Positions 1-8,226 of a DNA stretch of 64,000 bases are shown piece by piece. The position numbers and the translations under genes were made by a program. The stretch is taken from positions 558,001 to 622,000 of the forward strand of contig NZ_FSRQ01000001.1 in assembly GCF_900143185.1 (NCBI RefSeq). The letters run 5' to 3'. The DNA is from Chryseobacterium scophthalmum (lineage in GTDB: Bacteria > Bacteroidota > Bacteroidia > Flavobacteriales > Weeksellaceae). Positions within the stretch are counted from its first letter, which is position 1. Every line of letters starts with the position of its first letter. The notes under the pieces are model-generated. The model did no database searches and was not told where the DNA came from. It worked only from the letters and a program-made list of their open reading frames with translations.

Positions 1-1040
1 ATTATTTTATTGAAAGAAAAGGCACGCTTCACGGGAAATTTAAGTTAAAATCGAGATACATTCTCATTGATGAATTTATGGCATTGAAAGACGGTGATAA
101 TTCAAAAAAATCAATTGAAGTTGATTATGCAAAAGTTGAAAACCCAAAGAGCAGTGGCGTCGTGATTATCCCAAAAAACCTGGATGTTTCGTTGGAAGCA
201 GATGCGAAAAATGTTGAGTTTAAAGGTTTGAATCTTAATAATCTTTTCGGCTTGGCTTCTGTCAATAAAGGTGAAGTTTTTCTTAAAAATACTTCATTTG
301 ATGTTGTAGGAAGCAGAATGAAAATAGATGCGCGTTATCAGGATGAGTCTCCATTGACAGCGAATTATGATATTGCTTTGAATGTTTTAGATTTTGATGT
401 TCAAAGAGCGTATAATGAAATTGATATGGTTCGTGAAATGGCAACCGCAGCTAAAAATGTGAAAGGAATTGTTTCTTTGGATTATAAATTAAAAGGAGAT
501 TTTGATAAAAATATGACCCCGATTTATCCGTCCTTAGAAGGCGGAGGAGTGGTGAATCTTCGTGACGTAGAAGTGAAAAATCTTAAAATGCTTTCTGCAG
601 TTGGAGATAATATTGGAGCAAAAGCTTTCAATAATCCCGATATGAAAGGAGTGAATATTGAAACGCACATCAAAAATAATCTGATTCACGTTGATAAATT
701 TACTTTTAAAGTTTCGATTTTAAGACCTACCATCAGTGGAACAACCAGCTTTAATGGCTTGCTTGATTTGAGAGTTCGTGTCGGAATTCTTCCGGGAGGA
801 TTGATTGGTTTCCCAATTGTTGTTACCGGAACTCACGAAAAACCTCAGGTAAAAATATTCAGTAAAAAAGGGCAGGGAATTGTTGATGCTTTGTATAATG
901 AAAAATCAAACAAAGTAATTCGTGAAGAAAGACGTGCCGAGAAAAAAACAAAAAGACAGCAACGAAAAGAAAAAGAAGCTCAGGAGCAGAAAGCTAAAAA
1001 TGCTGAAAAACAAGTAAGCAAAGATTTAAAAGAAAAATAA
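1..1040 (+). CDS. AsmA-family protein, C-terminal part (5' end outside window)
   Basis: The reading frame is open from base 3 to the stop at 1040, so the gene starts before the window; the first internal ATG at 78 is not its start. The visible part is about 345 residues. It is rich in beta-strand sequence with a hydrophobic GGLIGFPIVVTGTHEKPQVKI segment near the end, like the C-terminal region of AsmA-type envelope proteins. It then runs into a highly charged Lys/Arg/Glu/Gln tail of about 50 residues. AsmA-like proteins are thought to bridge or sit at the inner membrane and affect outer membrane lipid assembly; that role is family knowledge, not seen here. A hairpin terminator follows at once. 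The assignment rests on sequence character rather than a catalytic motif. Confidence 0.72.
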   Translation, partial: YFIERKGTLHGKFKLKSRYILIDEFMALKDGDNSKKSIEVDYAKVENPKSSGVVIIPKNLDVSLEADAKNVEFKGLNLNNLFGLASVNKGEVFLKNTSFDVVGSRMKIDARYQDESPLTANYDIALNVLDFDVQRAYNEIDMVREMATAAKNVKGIVSLDYKLKGDFDKNMTPIYPSLEGGGVVNLRDVEVKNLKMLSAVGDNIGAKAFNNPDMKGVNIETHIKNNLIHVDKFTFKVSILRPTISGTTSFNGLLDLRVRVGILPGGLIGFPIVVTGTHEKPQVKIFSKKGQGIVDALYNEKSNKVIREERRAEKKTKRQQRKEKEAQEQKAKNAEKQVSKDLKEK

Positions 1041-1060
1041 AAATAATCGTTTATTTCAAA

Positions 1061-1105
1061 AGAAAAGAGGGATTCCTATTTTAGAAATTCCTCTTTTTCT
1101 TTTAG
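1061..1105 (+). terminator. Rho-independent terminator after the AsmA-like gene
   Basis: An imperfect hairpin pairs AGAAAAGAGGGATT with AATTCCTCTTTTTCT and ends in a T-rich run, 20 bases after the stop codon. Confidence 0.6.
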
Positions 1106-1126
1106 TTTTTAAAGATGATTTTTAAA

Positions 1127-1199
1127 TGTCCTTCCGACGAAGGAGAAATCTCTTTATTCGTGAGATTCTTCATTCCACTTCGCTGCATTCAGAATGACA
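1127..1199. repeat. Imperfect inverted-repeat intergenic element
   Basis: Left half TGTCCTTCCGACGAAGGAG..AATCTC and right half GAGATTC..GAATGACA are imperfect inverted copies around an AT-rich centre. The style (CATTCCACTTCGCTGCATTC, GAATGACA) matches small dispersed palindromic elements I know from flavobacterial intergenic regions. It lies between two convergent genes and may act as a terminator for the YdeI-like operon. Confidence 0.55.
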
Positions 1200-1213
1200 G
1201 TTGCGTAGTCAAA

Positions 1214-1795
1214 TCAGTCGTCAATTCCTTTTCCGTCGAGAATATTTTGATAATATTTTTCAATTCGTGTTTCGCGGGTTTTTGATTGTTTCGCCTGATT
1301 AAAATAGAATAAATATCCTTTTTGTCTTCCCGGACTTAAAGCATAAAATGATTCATTTAAAGTTTTGTCTTCATCCAAAGCTCTTTGGAATTCTTCAGGA
1401 ACAGGATATTCCGATGCCTTTTTCAATTCTACTTTTTGTCCTGACTGTTCTATTTTTACAGCTTCCTGAATGTATTTTTTGATAATTGCTCGCTGTTTTT
1501 CTACTTCCTCAATATTTTTAAATCTGATTTGTCTTGCCGATTGTACATTTTCAGTCTGCTGAATTAAAATATGATCAGGGTCTTTCATTAATGCTCCTTT
1601 ATGAAAAAGTAAGGCAAAATATTCTTTAAAACCATGAATGAGCACCACGTTTTTTCCCTCTAATGTGTAGCAAGGATGCATCCATTTATAATCTTCTTCC
1701 AGAGAATCAATCTCAGAAATGATTTCCCGCAACAAATAGAATTCTTCTTTCCATTTTTTGGCTTTTTCAAAAAATTGTTCGGCTTGTAGATTCAT
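1214..1795 (-). CDS. YdeI/DUF1801-family protein
   Basis: The protein has 193 residues. The first 110 or so resemble the DUF1801 fold (KWMHPCYTLEGKNVVLIHGFKEYFALLFHKGALMKD). The end resembles the YdeI/OmdA C-terminal helix region (PVPEEFQRALDEDKTLNESFYALSPGRQKGYLFYFNQAKQ..TRETRIEKY). No catalytic activity is established for the family. It is the last gene of a reverse-strand operon: its start is separated from the DoxX-like stop by one base. Its place behind an ArsR repressor and an SRPBCC protein is common for this family and suggests co-regulation in a small stress or housekeeping operon. A second YdeI-like gene lies at 36065. Confidence 0.8.
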   Translation of the reverse strand: MNLQAEQFFEKAKKWKEEFYLLREIISEIDSLEEDYKWMHPCYTLEGKNVVLIHGFKEYFALLFHKGALMKDPDHILIQQTENVQSARQIRFKNIEEVEKQRAIIKKYIQEAVKIEQSGQKVELKKASEYPVPEEFQRALDEDKTLNESFYALSPGRQKGYLFYFNQAKQSKTRETRIEKYYQNILDGKGIDD

Positions 1796-1796
1796 T

Positions 1797-2180
1797 TTAA
1801 ATGTTTTTAGAAATTATATTTCTGTCTGAAGGTCTGAAATACCACGATAAAATCGTTACAATCAATAAGATCAAAGCGGGAAATGCTTCTGTAAAAGATT
1901 GTCCTACTGCAAAATGAGAGATTGCTGCACCCGACATTGCAAAGAAAAACCCTGCATAAGCCCATTCTTTCAGCAAAGGAAATTTAGGAATGAGAATTGC
2001 GATTACACCCAAAATTTTCCAGACTCCCAAGATTGATAATACATATAAAGGATAATGTAATTTGGTAATGATTTCGTTGTAACCGCCTATCTGAAGCGCT
2101 TGTTGTATTCCTCCTGCCAACATTCCGATGGAAAGAAAAATTGTGAGAATCCAATAAATGATTTTGTTTCTTTTTTCCAT
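1797..2180 (-). CDS. DoxX-like family membrane protein
   Basis: A 127-residue, very hydrophobic protein with four predicted membrane segments (about residues 8-27, 42-62, 70-90, 95-113). Its length and pattern fit the DoxX-like family of small inner-membrane proteins. Biochemical function is not defined for this subgroup. It sits third in the ArsR / SRPBCC / DoxX / YdeI reverse operon, 11 bases after the SRPBCC stop. There are no Cys pairs or charged membrane residues to suggest a specific chemistry. Confidence 0.8.
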   Translation of the reverse strand: MEKRNKIIYWILTIFLSIGMLAGGIQQALQIGGYNEIITKLHYPLYVLSILGVWKILGVIAILIPKFPLLKEWAYAGFFFAMSGAAISHFAVGQSFTEAFPALILLIVTILSWYFRPSDRNIISKNI

Positions 2181-2191
2181 TTTAGGTTATT

Positions 2192-2650
2192 TTAATTGGT
2201 GAAAATATTTTGAAGCTTGTCGTGCGCCATGCTCAAACCTTTTGCGAAAGGCATTTTTAAAAGCTGATTTCTGTATTCTACCGATTTGAATATCTGCTGA
2301 ATTGTCAGTTTGCTTTTTTCATTTCCAATTTCTTCGAAAGTGAGAAACTCTAGCTGTACCGGAAAAGGACTGTTTTCCATTTCGAAAGTTCGGGTAATCT
2401 TTTCGTTCGGAATAAATTCCAGAATGACTCCGTTTGCCGAAAAGACAACTTGTCCGTCATGAGAAGTTTCAAATCTCCAGCTTCCGTATTTATGATTTTC
2501 AAGCTTTATTACTTTTGTATTCATCCATTGTTCTACAATTTCGGCATCTTCATACGCTTTAAAAAGCAGTTCCAAAGGCAGGTCAAATTCTCTTGTAATG
2601 AAAAGTTCCTGCGTGTTTTCTTCTGCTTTAATTTTTGTTTTAAGTTCCAT
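2192..2650 (-). CDS. SRPBCC (AHSA1-like) domain protein
   Basis: This 152-residue single-domain protein matches the START/SRPBCC fold of the AHSA1-like family. It has ITREFDLPLELLFKAYEDAEIVEQWM near the N-terminus, a W-x-F strand region (GSWRFE), and a long C-terminal helix (KGLSMAHDKLQNIF). Such proteins bind small hydrophobic ligands or act as co-chaperone-like folds; the ligand is unknown. It begins one base after the stop of the ArsR gene, which is the classic ArsR-AHSA1 pairing. The ArsR repressor very likely controls it through the operator upstream. Confidence 0.88.
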   Translation of the reverse strand: MELKTKIKAEENTQELFITREFDLPLELLFKAYEDAEIVEQWMNTKVIKLENHKYGSWRFETSHDGQVVFSANGVILEFIPNEKITRTFEMENSPFPVQLEFLTFEEIGNEKSKLTIQQIFKSVEYRNQLLKMPFAKGLSMAHDKLQNIFTN

Positions 2651-2651
2651 A

Positions 2652-2975
2652 TTAATTTTTGTTTTTGTGGTTTTTCATAATAGATTCCAAAGTATTGAAA
2701 CGATCATCCCACATTTTTCGGAAAGGTTCGATAAATTCGGCTATTTCTTTCATTTTCTGTGGATTTAGGTGATAAATTATTTCTCTTCCGTTTTGTTCGG
2801 AAGTTAAGAGCTCGCATTCTGTTAAGATTTGAATATGCTTTGAAACGGTTGGTCTTGCGGTATCAAAATTTGAAGCAATTGCTCCGGCTGTCATCGATTG
2901 TGCTGCAACCAACGCCAAAATTGATCTTCTTGTAGGATCGGCAATGGCCTGAAAAACATCGCGTCTTAAATTCAT
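2652..2975 (-). CDS. ArsR/SmtB-family winged-helix repressor (SdpR-like)
   Basis: A 107-residue protein consisting of one winged helix-turn-helix domain. It has [18 protein letters not shown] at the N-terminus, a recognition helix around [19 protein letters not shown], and a wing at NGREIIYHL. The ELCVCDL-type metal-binding motif of classical ArsR sensors is absent, so it belongs to the non-metal, SRPBCC-linked branch. It is the first gene of a four-gene reverse operon. Its promoter lies inside a perfect inverted repeat at 2981-3018, so autoregulation is the simplest reading. Confidence 0.9.
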   Translation of the reverse strand: MNLRRDVFQAIADPTRRSILALVAAQSMTAGAIASNFDTARPTVSKHIQILTECELLTSEQNGREIIYHLNPQKMKEIAEFIEPFRKMWDDRFNTLESIMKNHKNKN

Positions 2976-2980
2976 TATGA

Positions 2981-3018
2981 AGTTATTTGACTACAAATTT
3001 AAGTGTAGTCAAATAACT
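2981..3018 (-). promoter_or_regulatory. ArsR operator palindrome
   Basis: Arms AGTTATTTGACTACA (2981-2995) and TGTAGTCAAATAACT (3004-3018) are perfect inverted copies around an 8-base spacer. The right arm also starts a second, shorter palindrome, TGTAGT-N6-ACTACA (3004-3021). The array starts six bases before the ArsR start codon. Confidence 0.8.
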
Positions 3019-3024
3019 ACACAA
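2994..3024 (-). promoter_or_regulatory. Promoter of the ArsR operon
   Basis: On the reverse strand a -7 box TAAATTTG (2994-3001) lies 20 bases from a TTG (3022-3024), matching the Bacteroidota TTTG/TAnnTTTG layout. The -7 box sits in the centre of the operator, so a bound repressor would block it. Confidence 0.65.
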
Positions 3025-3200
3025 GTTTTTTCTGAAAAATTTTAAATTTAATTTTCTTTTCTAATATTATAAAGTTTTAAAAACTAAATATTTGAAGCTA
3101 TAATGGATAATAGAGTATATGTGAATTTTAATAAAGAAACTAAGGTAGTTGCTACATTAATGACATTCAAAAACTTAGCATTCATAACTTTATTTTAACG

Positions 3201-3231
3201 TTTGTTTAACTTCTTAAACCATTTATTTTAG
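3201..3231 (+). promoter_or_regulatory. Possible mreB promoter
   Basis: TTTG (3201-3204), a 19-base gap and TATTTTAG (3224-3231) resemble the Bacteroidota promoter with one mismatch in the -7 box. It lies 55 bases before mreB. The rest of the 2976-3285 gap, apart from the ArsR operator, shows nothing I recognise. Confidence 0.4.
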
Positions 3232-3285
3232 CGGGAATATATCAGGAATAGCCGTACATTTATCATCTATAAATTTAAATGAAAG

Positions 3286-4311
3286 ATGGGGCTATTTGAT
3301 ATGTTTACAGCGGAGATTGCAATTGATCTAGGAACGGCTAATACCCTAATTATATACAATAATAAAATTGTCATTGACCAACCTTCTATTGTTGCCATTG
3401 ACCGTTTGACCGGAAAAGCAATTGCTGTAGGCCAGGAAGCAAAATTAATGCAGGGTAAAACACATGAAGATATTAAAGTAATCAGACCGCTGAAAGACGG
3501 GGTTATCGCAGATTTTCATGCATCTGAACATATGATTAAAGAATTTGTGAAAAAAATTCCGGAAATCAAGGGTAAATTCATACAACCTGCACTCAGAATC
3601 GTAATCTGTATTCCTTCAGGAATTACTGAGGTTGAAAAAAGAGCGGTTAGAGATTCTGCGCAAAAAGTAAATGCCAAAGAAGTTATCATGATCTACGAAC
3701 CAATGGCTGCAGCTATTGGAGCAGGTATTGATGTTGAAAGTCCGGAAGGGAATATGATTGTTGATATCGGGGGTGGAACTACAGAAATTGCTGTAATTGC
3801 ACTGGGAGGAATTGTCTGCGACAGATCACTGAAATTAGCAGGTGACGTTTTCACGAATGATATTGCTTATTTTATCAGATCACAGCATAATTTGGATATT
3901 GGTGAAAGAACGGCTGAAAAAATAAAGATTGAAATTGGTTCTGCTTTGGAAGAATTAGAATTTCCTTTAGATGAAATTTCGGTACAAGGTAAAGATCTTT
4001 TAACCGGAAAGCCAAAAGAAATTATGGTGAATTATAAGGAGATTTTTAAAGCTTTGGATAAATCGATCATGAGAATAGAAGATGCTATTTTGGAAACACT
4101 TTCTATCACACCACCAGAATTGGCAACCGATATTTATAAAACAGGGATTTTCCTTGCAGGAGGCGGTGCTTTGCTTAACGGATTAGCGGACAGAATTCAC
4201 AGAAAAACAGGGTTGCCTATCTTTGTAGCCGAAGATCCTCTGCGAGCTGTAGTTCGCGGAACTGGTATTGCCCTTAAAAATATTGATCGATTCAGGTTTC
4301 TTATGAAATAG
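3286..4311 (+). CDS. mreB: Rod shape-determining protein MreB (actin-like ATPase)
   Basis: This 341-residue protein spans the whole actin-like fold. The first phosphate motif is AIDLGTANTLI near residue 10. There is PLKDGVIADF near residue 70, EPMAAAIGAG near 140, the second phosphate motif DIGGGTTEIAVIALGG near 160, and the adenosine motif FLAGGGALLNGL near 288. MreB forms membrane-associated filaments that guide side-wall peptidoglycan synthesis. The C-terminus (LRAVVRGTGIALKNI) is complete, so it is full length. It stands alone: no mreC, mreD, PBP2 or rodA follows, although these usually lie beside mreB. A strong terminator closes the unit. Confidence 0.95.
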   Translation: MGLFDMFTAEIAIDLGTANTLIIYNNKIVIDQPSIVAIDRLTGKAIAVGQEAKLMQGKTHEDIKVIRPLKDGVIADFHASEHMIKEFVKKIPEIKGKFIQPALRIVICIPSGITEVEKRAVRDSAQKVNAKEVIMIYEPMAAAIGAGIDVESPEGNMIVDIGGGTTEIAVIALGGIVCDRSLKLAGDVFTNDIAYFIRSQHNLDIGERTAEKIKIEIGSALEELEFPLDEISVQGKDLLTGKPKEIMVNYKEIFKALDKSIMRIEDAILETLSITPPELATDIYKTGIFLAGGGALLNGLADRIHRKTGLPIFVAEDPLRAVVRGTGIALKNIDRFRFLMK

Positions 4312-4396
4312 AGTGGTAAATTTATTTTAAAGAATTATTTCTCAAGGTTTTATAGTAAAGAAAAAGTAAAACTTTGAGAAGTAATTCTGAAAAGAG

Positions 4397-4437
4397 AAAA
4401 GTCGATAGATTATCTAAAATCTATCGACTTTTTTTGT
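4397..4437 (+). terminator. Terminator after mreB, possibly bidirectional
   Basis: A perfect 15-base stem, AAAAGTCGATAGATT paired with AATCTATCGACTTTT, with a 6-base loop and a T-run. It separates mreB from the convergent GNAT gene. Confidence 0.88.
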
Positions 4438-4462
4438 TTTGAAACTTTTTTATGAATACTAT

Positions 4463-4981
4463 TTACAACTCTTTTCTCATCATCAAATCAGTCTGTTCTT
4501 CATCACCAAACTTAAAAATATGCTTATCAAATTCTACAAAACCATTCTTTTTATAGAACTGAACGGCTCTTTGGTTTTCTTCCCAAACGCCTAACCAAAC
4601 GTATTGTAGATTTTTTTTTTGTGCAATTTCTAATGCTTTGTCGTATAAAATCTGCCCAACTTTCTGACCGTGATAGTCTTTTAAAACATAAATTCTTTCA
4701 ATTTCAAGAGCATTTTTATCCTGTAATTCAGTTTGTGCATCTCCTGAGTTGACTTTCAAATAGCCGACAACATCACCAAGATAGATAGTAAAGAAAAATT
4801 CAGAATCTTTATTTTTAAGTTCTGACAGCAATTTTTCTTCAGAAAATTTCTCGTTAAGATATTTTTCCATGTTTTCTGCACTGTTATAGGGCGAAAAGGT
4901 TTCGAAAAAAGTCTTTTTCGCGACGCGCTGAAGCTTTTCAATATCGTCGATCTTAATTTTTTCAATGACTATATTTTCCAT
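4463..4981 (-). CDS. GNAT-family N-acetyltransferase
   Basis: A 172-residue single GNAT domain. The acetyl-CoA binding motif A is visible as IERIYVLKDYHGQKVGQILYDKAL (about residues 95-118, with the Q-x-x-G-x-G/A type loop), followed by WLGVWEENQRAVQFYKKNGF (motif B, with the conserved Asn and Tyr near residue 140). It resembles the diamine/protein N-acetyltransferase branch, but the substrate cannot be told from sequence. It starts two bases after the stop of another GNAT gene, so the two are probably one transcript. Confidence 0.9.
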   Translation of the reverse strand: MENIVIEKIKIDDIEKLQRVAKKTFFETFSPYNSAENMEKYLNEKFSEEKLLSELKNKDSEFFFTIYLGDVVGYLKVNSGDAQTELQDKNALEIERIYVLKDYHGQKVGQILYDKALEIAQKKNLQYVWLGVWEENQRAVQFYKKNGFVEFDKHIFKFGDEEQTDLMMRKEL

Positions 4982-4983
4982 AT

Positions 4984-5496
4984 TTATCTTATCATTTTAT
5001 TTTTAATTGTATAAATCACACCTTCTTGCCCATCAAAATCGAAGCCTTTTTCATATCGAAGCCCGATTTTTTCTAAAACTTTAACAGATGCTGTATTTTC
5101 TTTCATTGCTCTTCCTACAATTGTTTTTAAATTTAATATCTCAAAACCATAATCGATGCAGGCTTTTGAACTTTCGGTAGCAAATCCCTGATTCCAGAAA
5201 TGTTCAAAAAAACGAAAACCAATATCGGTTTCATTTAGATTTTCATCATATTTTAATCCGCACCAACCGATAAATTGTTGAGTAGATTTATTAATCACTG
5301 CCCATCTTCCAAAACCATTTCTTTGGTAATCTGAATAGTTTTCCAGAAAAACTTTAGCCCCTTCAATATCTTTAAAAGCAGAATTTCCGGTATATTTTAT
5401 AACGTTTGGATTTAAATTTAATTCATAAAAACTTTCTGCATCACTAACTTCAAATTCTCTAAGCAAAAGACGGTCGGTTTCTAATATTGTTTTCAT
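4984..5496 (-). CDS. RimJ/RimL-type GNAT acetyltransferase
   Basis: A 170-residue GNAT protein of the RimJ/RimL (acetyltransf_3) type: LETDRLLLREFEVSDAESFYEL at the start, then FGRWAVINKSTQQFIGWCGL, an acetyl-CoA loop at HFWNQGFATESSKACIDYGF, and MKENTASVKVLEKIGLRYE at the end. Members acetylate ribosomal protein N-termini or small amines; the substrate here is unknown. It is the first gene of the two-GNAT reverse unit. TATCTTTA, close to the -7 consensus, lies about 20 bases before the start. Confidence 0.9.
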   Translation of the reverse strand: MKTILETDRLLLREFEVSDAESFYELNLNPNVIKYTGNSAFKDIEGAKVFLENYSDYQRNGFGRWAVINKSTQQFIGWCGLKYDENLNETDIGFRFFEHFWNQGFATESSKACIDYGFEILNLKTIVGRAMKENTASVKVLEKIGLRYEKGFDFDGQEGVIYTIKNKMIR

Positions 5497-5520
5497 GGTA
5501 AATATTTGAATTTTAAAGAT

Positions 5521-5546
5521 AAAAAAAGCGATCTAAAGACCGCTTT
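5521..5546 (-). terminator. Terminator after the MATE gene
   Basis: On the reverse strand AAAGCGGTC pairs with GATCGCTTT (one G-U pair) around a 4-base loop and is followed by a T-run. It separates the MATE gene from the downstream GNAT pair. Confidence 0.75.
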
Positions 5547-5551
5547 CAATA

Positions 5552-6916
5552 TTATATTTTGTTTGCCTTAATTCTTCGGGCAGACATATTAAGAAAACGT
5601 TTCACGAGCATAAAAGCTGAAATCGTTAATCCTAAGCCAAGTGCGATCCACATTCCGAAAGCACCCATTTCCAAGGTTACACAAAGGAAATATCCTAGAG
5701 GAATTGTAATTAACCAATACGCAATAAACGTAATAATTGACGGGATTTTTACATCCTGTAAACCTCTCAACATTCCTAAAGCTGTTACCTGAATTCCATC
5801 AGAAAGCTGGAATAATGCTGCAATAATCATTAGTTTTGAAGCCAACATAATTACTTCTACTTCTTCGAGTTTTGTGAAAAATGTAGGTAAAATATTTCGT
5901 CCTAAAATAAATATAACTCCACAAAAACACATAAAAAGAAATGCTATTTTTAAATTGTTAATTCCTATTTTTCTTAATTCCACAAAATTTTGTTCACCCA
6001 ATTTTCTACCAATCATAACCGTTGAAGCCACACTAAAACCAATACATAAATTAAAGGTAAATGACGCCATACTCAAAGCAATCTGGTGTGAAGCAATATC
6101 GTGCGATGAAATCAGTCCACAGATAAACGCTGCTCCTGCAAAAGCCGTTACTTCAAAAAACATTTGCAATGCAGTAGGGAAGCCTAATCTTACCATTTTT
6201 TCGAACATTTTCTTAGAAAAAACCTGCATTTTTAATGAAAAATCTTTGATGTACTGTTTGGTTTTTGGCTCTTTCATTAAAACAAAATAAAGAAAGACCA
6301 CCATAAAAATTCTGGCAATTAAACTTGCTAAAGCAGAACCTTTTACGCCCATTTCTGGGAAAATCCAAATACCTTTAATGAAAACATAGTTTAAAACGAT
6401 GTTGATTACGTTAGCAATAATCGTTGCTTTCGTTACACCAATTGTGTAAGATAAACCTTCAGAAACTTCTCTTAAAGTCTGAAATGCCATAAACGGAACA
6501 ATGCTGATTGCCATAATCCATAAGAAATCTACCGTATCAGGAATAATTTTTGCCGGCTGACCTGAGTGATAGAGTAGCGGTAATCCTAAAAATAAAATCA
6601 GCATTAGAATAATTCCGACCGACATATTGATGATAAAACCGTGACTGAAAACAGAGTTAATCGTTTTGTGATCGTTTCTGGAATGTGCCTCAGAAACCAA
6701 TGGCGGAATGGCAAAAGAGAAACCCAATGCCAAAACAAACATCGAGAAAAACACGGCATTTCCCAAAGAAACCGACGCCAAAGCATCTGCTCCCAAGAGT
6801 TTTCCTACAATGATATTATCAAAAAGGTTGACAGATACCTGTCCCACTTGCGTAAGCATTACCGGAAGAGCCAGCGTTAAGGCCTCTTTCGTGTAATTTT
6901 TATTTAAAAAGCTCAT
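5552..6916 (-). CDS. MATE-family multidrug efflux transporter
   Basis: A 454-residue integral membrane protein with about twelve hydrophobic segments in two homologous halves. The N-terminal half has the family hallmark LALPVMLTQVGQVSVNLFDNIIVGKLLGADALASVSLGNAVFF. The second half repeats the pattern at LGFPTALQMFFEVTAFAGAAFICG. This is the NorM/MATE type, which exports cationic drugs or metabolites in exchange for Na+ or H+. Its own terminator follows at 5521-5546. The response-regulator gene upstream ends in a terminator only about 70 bases away, so the transporter probably has its own promoter. Confidence 0.95.
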   Translation of the reverse strand: MSFLNKNYTKEALTLALPVMLTQVGQVSVNLFDNIIVGKLLGADALASVSLGNAVFFSMFVLALGFSFAIPPLVSEAHSRNDHKTINSVFSHGFIINMSVGIILMLILFLGLPLLYHSGQPAKIIPDTVDFLWIMAISIVPFMAFQTLREVSEGLSYTIGVTKATIIANVINIVLNYVFIKGIWIFPEMGVKGSALASLIARIFMVVFLYFVLMKEPKTKQYIKDFSLKMQVFSKKMFEKMVRLGFPTALQMFFEVTAFAGAAFICGLISSHDIASHQIALSMASFTFNLCIGFSVASTVMIGRKLGEQNFVELRKIGINNLKIAFLFMCFCGVIFILGRNILPTFFTKLEEVEVIMLASKLMIIAALFQLSDGIQVTALGMLRGLQDVKIPSIITFIAYWLITIPLGYFLCVTLEMGAFGMWIALGLGLTISAFMLVKRFLNMSARRIKANKI

Positions 6917-6920
6917 AATA

Positions 6921-6959
6921 GTTCAAAAAAAATTTGCAGTATAGGTACTGCAAATTTTT
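6921..6959 (-). terminator. Terminator after the sigma-54 type response regulator
   Basis: A perfect 14-base inverted repeat (6928-6941 and 6946-6959; core ATTTGCAGTA..TACTGCAAAT) with a 4-base loop. On the reverse strand it is followed by a run of eight T. Confidence 0.85.
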
Positions 6960-6985
6960 ATAATGTATTTTAATTAATAATTAAA

Positions 6986-8170
6986 TTATTTTCTAACAAA
7001 ACTTGCAACGTCCTCTTCAGAAACCGTAGCTCCTCCAAGAATAATTAATCTTTCCACAACATTTCTCAGTTCTCTGATATTTCCTGTCCAGGAAAGGGCT
7101 TTTAATGCGTCAATTGCAGACTCATCAAATTTTTTCAAAGCAGTACCGTGCTCATCAGCAATCATTCCCGAAAAATGGCTTACCAAAAGACTGATATCTT
7201 CTTTTCTGTCATCCAAAGGAGGTACATAGATTTCAATTACAGAAAGTCTGTGATACAAATCTTCTCTGAATCTTCCAGCTTCAATCTCTGTCTGCATATT
7301 TTTATTGGTTGCAGCCAAAACTCTTACATCAACTTTGATTTCTTTGTCGCTTCCTACCGGAGAAACTTTACTTTCCTGCAATGCTCTCAAAACTTTTGCC
7401 TGTGCAATTAAGCTCATGTCTCCAATCTCATCTAAGAAAATGGTTCCGCCGTTCGCTTGTTCAAATTTTCCCTGCTTATCTTTGATAGCTCCTGTAAATG
7501 ATCCTTTTACGTGACCAAAAAGTTCAGATTCTATCAATTCAGAAGGTATTGCCGCACAGTTTACTTCCACCATTGGTCCTCTCGATCTTTCACTTAAATT
7601 GTGAATAGCATGAGCTACCAATTCTTTTCCAGCTCCATTGGGTCCGGTAATCAAAACTCTTGCATCAGAAACAGCTACTTTCTCGATCATTTCCTGAATT
7701 TTTTTCAAAGCCGCAGATTCACCAATCATTTGGTATTTCTTGTTGACTTTCTTTTTCAGGGTTTTATTTTCGGTCTGAAGATTTTTATTTTCTTTTTTTA
7801 ATGTTTCTTTCACCAAAGCATTTTTCACACTTGTAATCAATCGGTTGATATCAATTGGTTTAGAAATAAAATCGTATGCACCGTCCTTTAAGCAAGAAAC
7901 CGCAGAATCAATGTCGGCATGCCCGGAAATCATAATAAAAGTAGTCTCGGGTTTAAGAGCTAAACTTTGCTTTAAAAGCTCAGTTCCGGAAAGTTTTGGC
8001 ATTTTGATGTCTGAGATCACCAATGCGAAATCTTCTTTCTCTATTTGTTTATAGCCTTCTAAGCCATCGTCGGCAATGACAAATTCATAGTCAGTTAGTT
8101 CGTCCGAAAGGATACTGTGAAGTACTCCGGAAATTGCTTTTTCGTCTTCTACAATAAGGATTTTTTGCAT
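6986..8170 (-). CDS. NtrC-type sigma-54 response regulator lacking the DNA-binding domain
   Basis: The receiver domain (residues 1-120 from MQKILIVEDE) has the acidic pocket VEDE and a phospho-accepting Asp at residue 54 in VISDIKMP. A coiled segment follows, then an AAA+ domain with Walker A TGPNGAGKE, the sigma-54 contact loop GSFTGA, Walker B GGTIFLDEIGD, and ends at TGNIRELRNVVERL..ASFVRK. The protein stops there, at 394 residues; the Fis-type helix-turn-helix of classical NtrC proteins is absent and the following bases code for nothing like it. I chose the ATG at 8170 because upstream codons overlap a TAAATTTG box and the receiver fold begins here. No histidine kinase is adjacent. It lies just downstream of yggS. 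Confidence 0.93.
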   Translation of the reverse strand: MQKILIVEDEKAISGVLHSILSDELTDYEFVIADDGLEGYKQIEKEDFALVISDIKMPKLSGTELLKQSLALKPETTFIMISGHADIDSAVSCLKDGAYDFISKPIDINRLITSVKNALVKETLKKENKNLQTENKTLKKKVNKKYQMIGESAALKKIQEMIEKVAVSDARVLITGPNGAGKELVAHAIHNLSERSRGPMVEVNCAAIPSELIESELFGHVKGSFTGAIKDKQGKFEQANGGTIFLDEIGDMSLIAQAKVLRALQESKVSPVGSDKEIKVDVRVLAATNKNMQTEIEAGRFREDLYHRLSVIEIYVPPLDDRKEDISLLVSHFSGMIADEHGTALKKFDESAIDALKALSWTGNIRELRNVVERLIILGGATVSEEDVASFVRK

Positions 8171-8226
8171 AGTTGCAAATTTAGGTATTTTTTGCTTGAG
8201 TATTAGCAAATATCATTCCTAAATCT

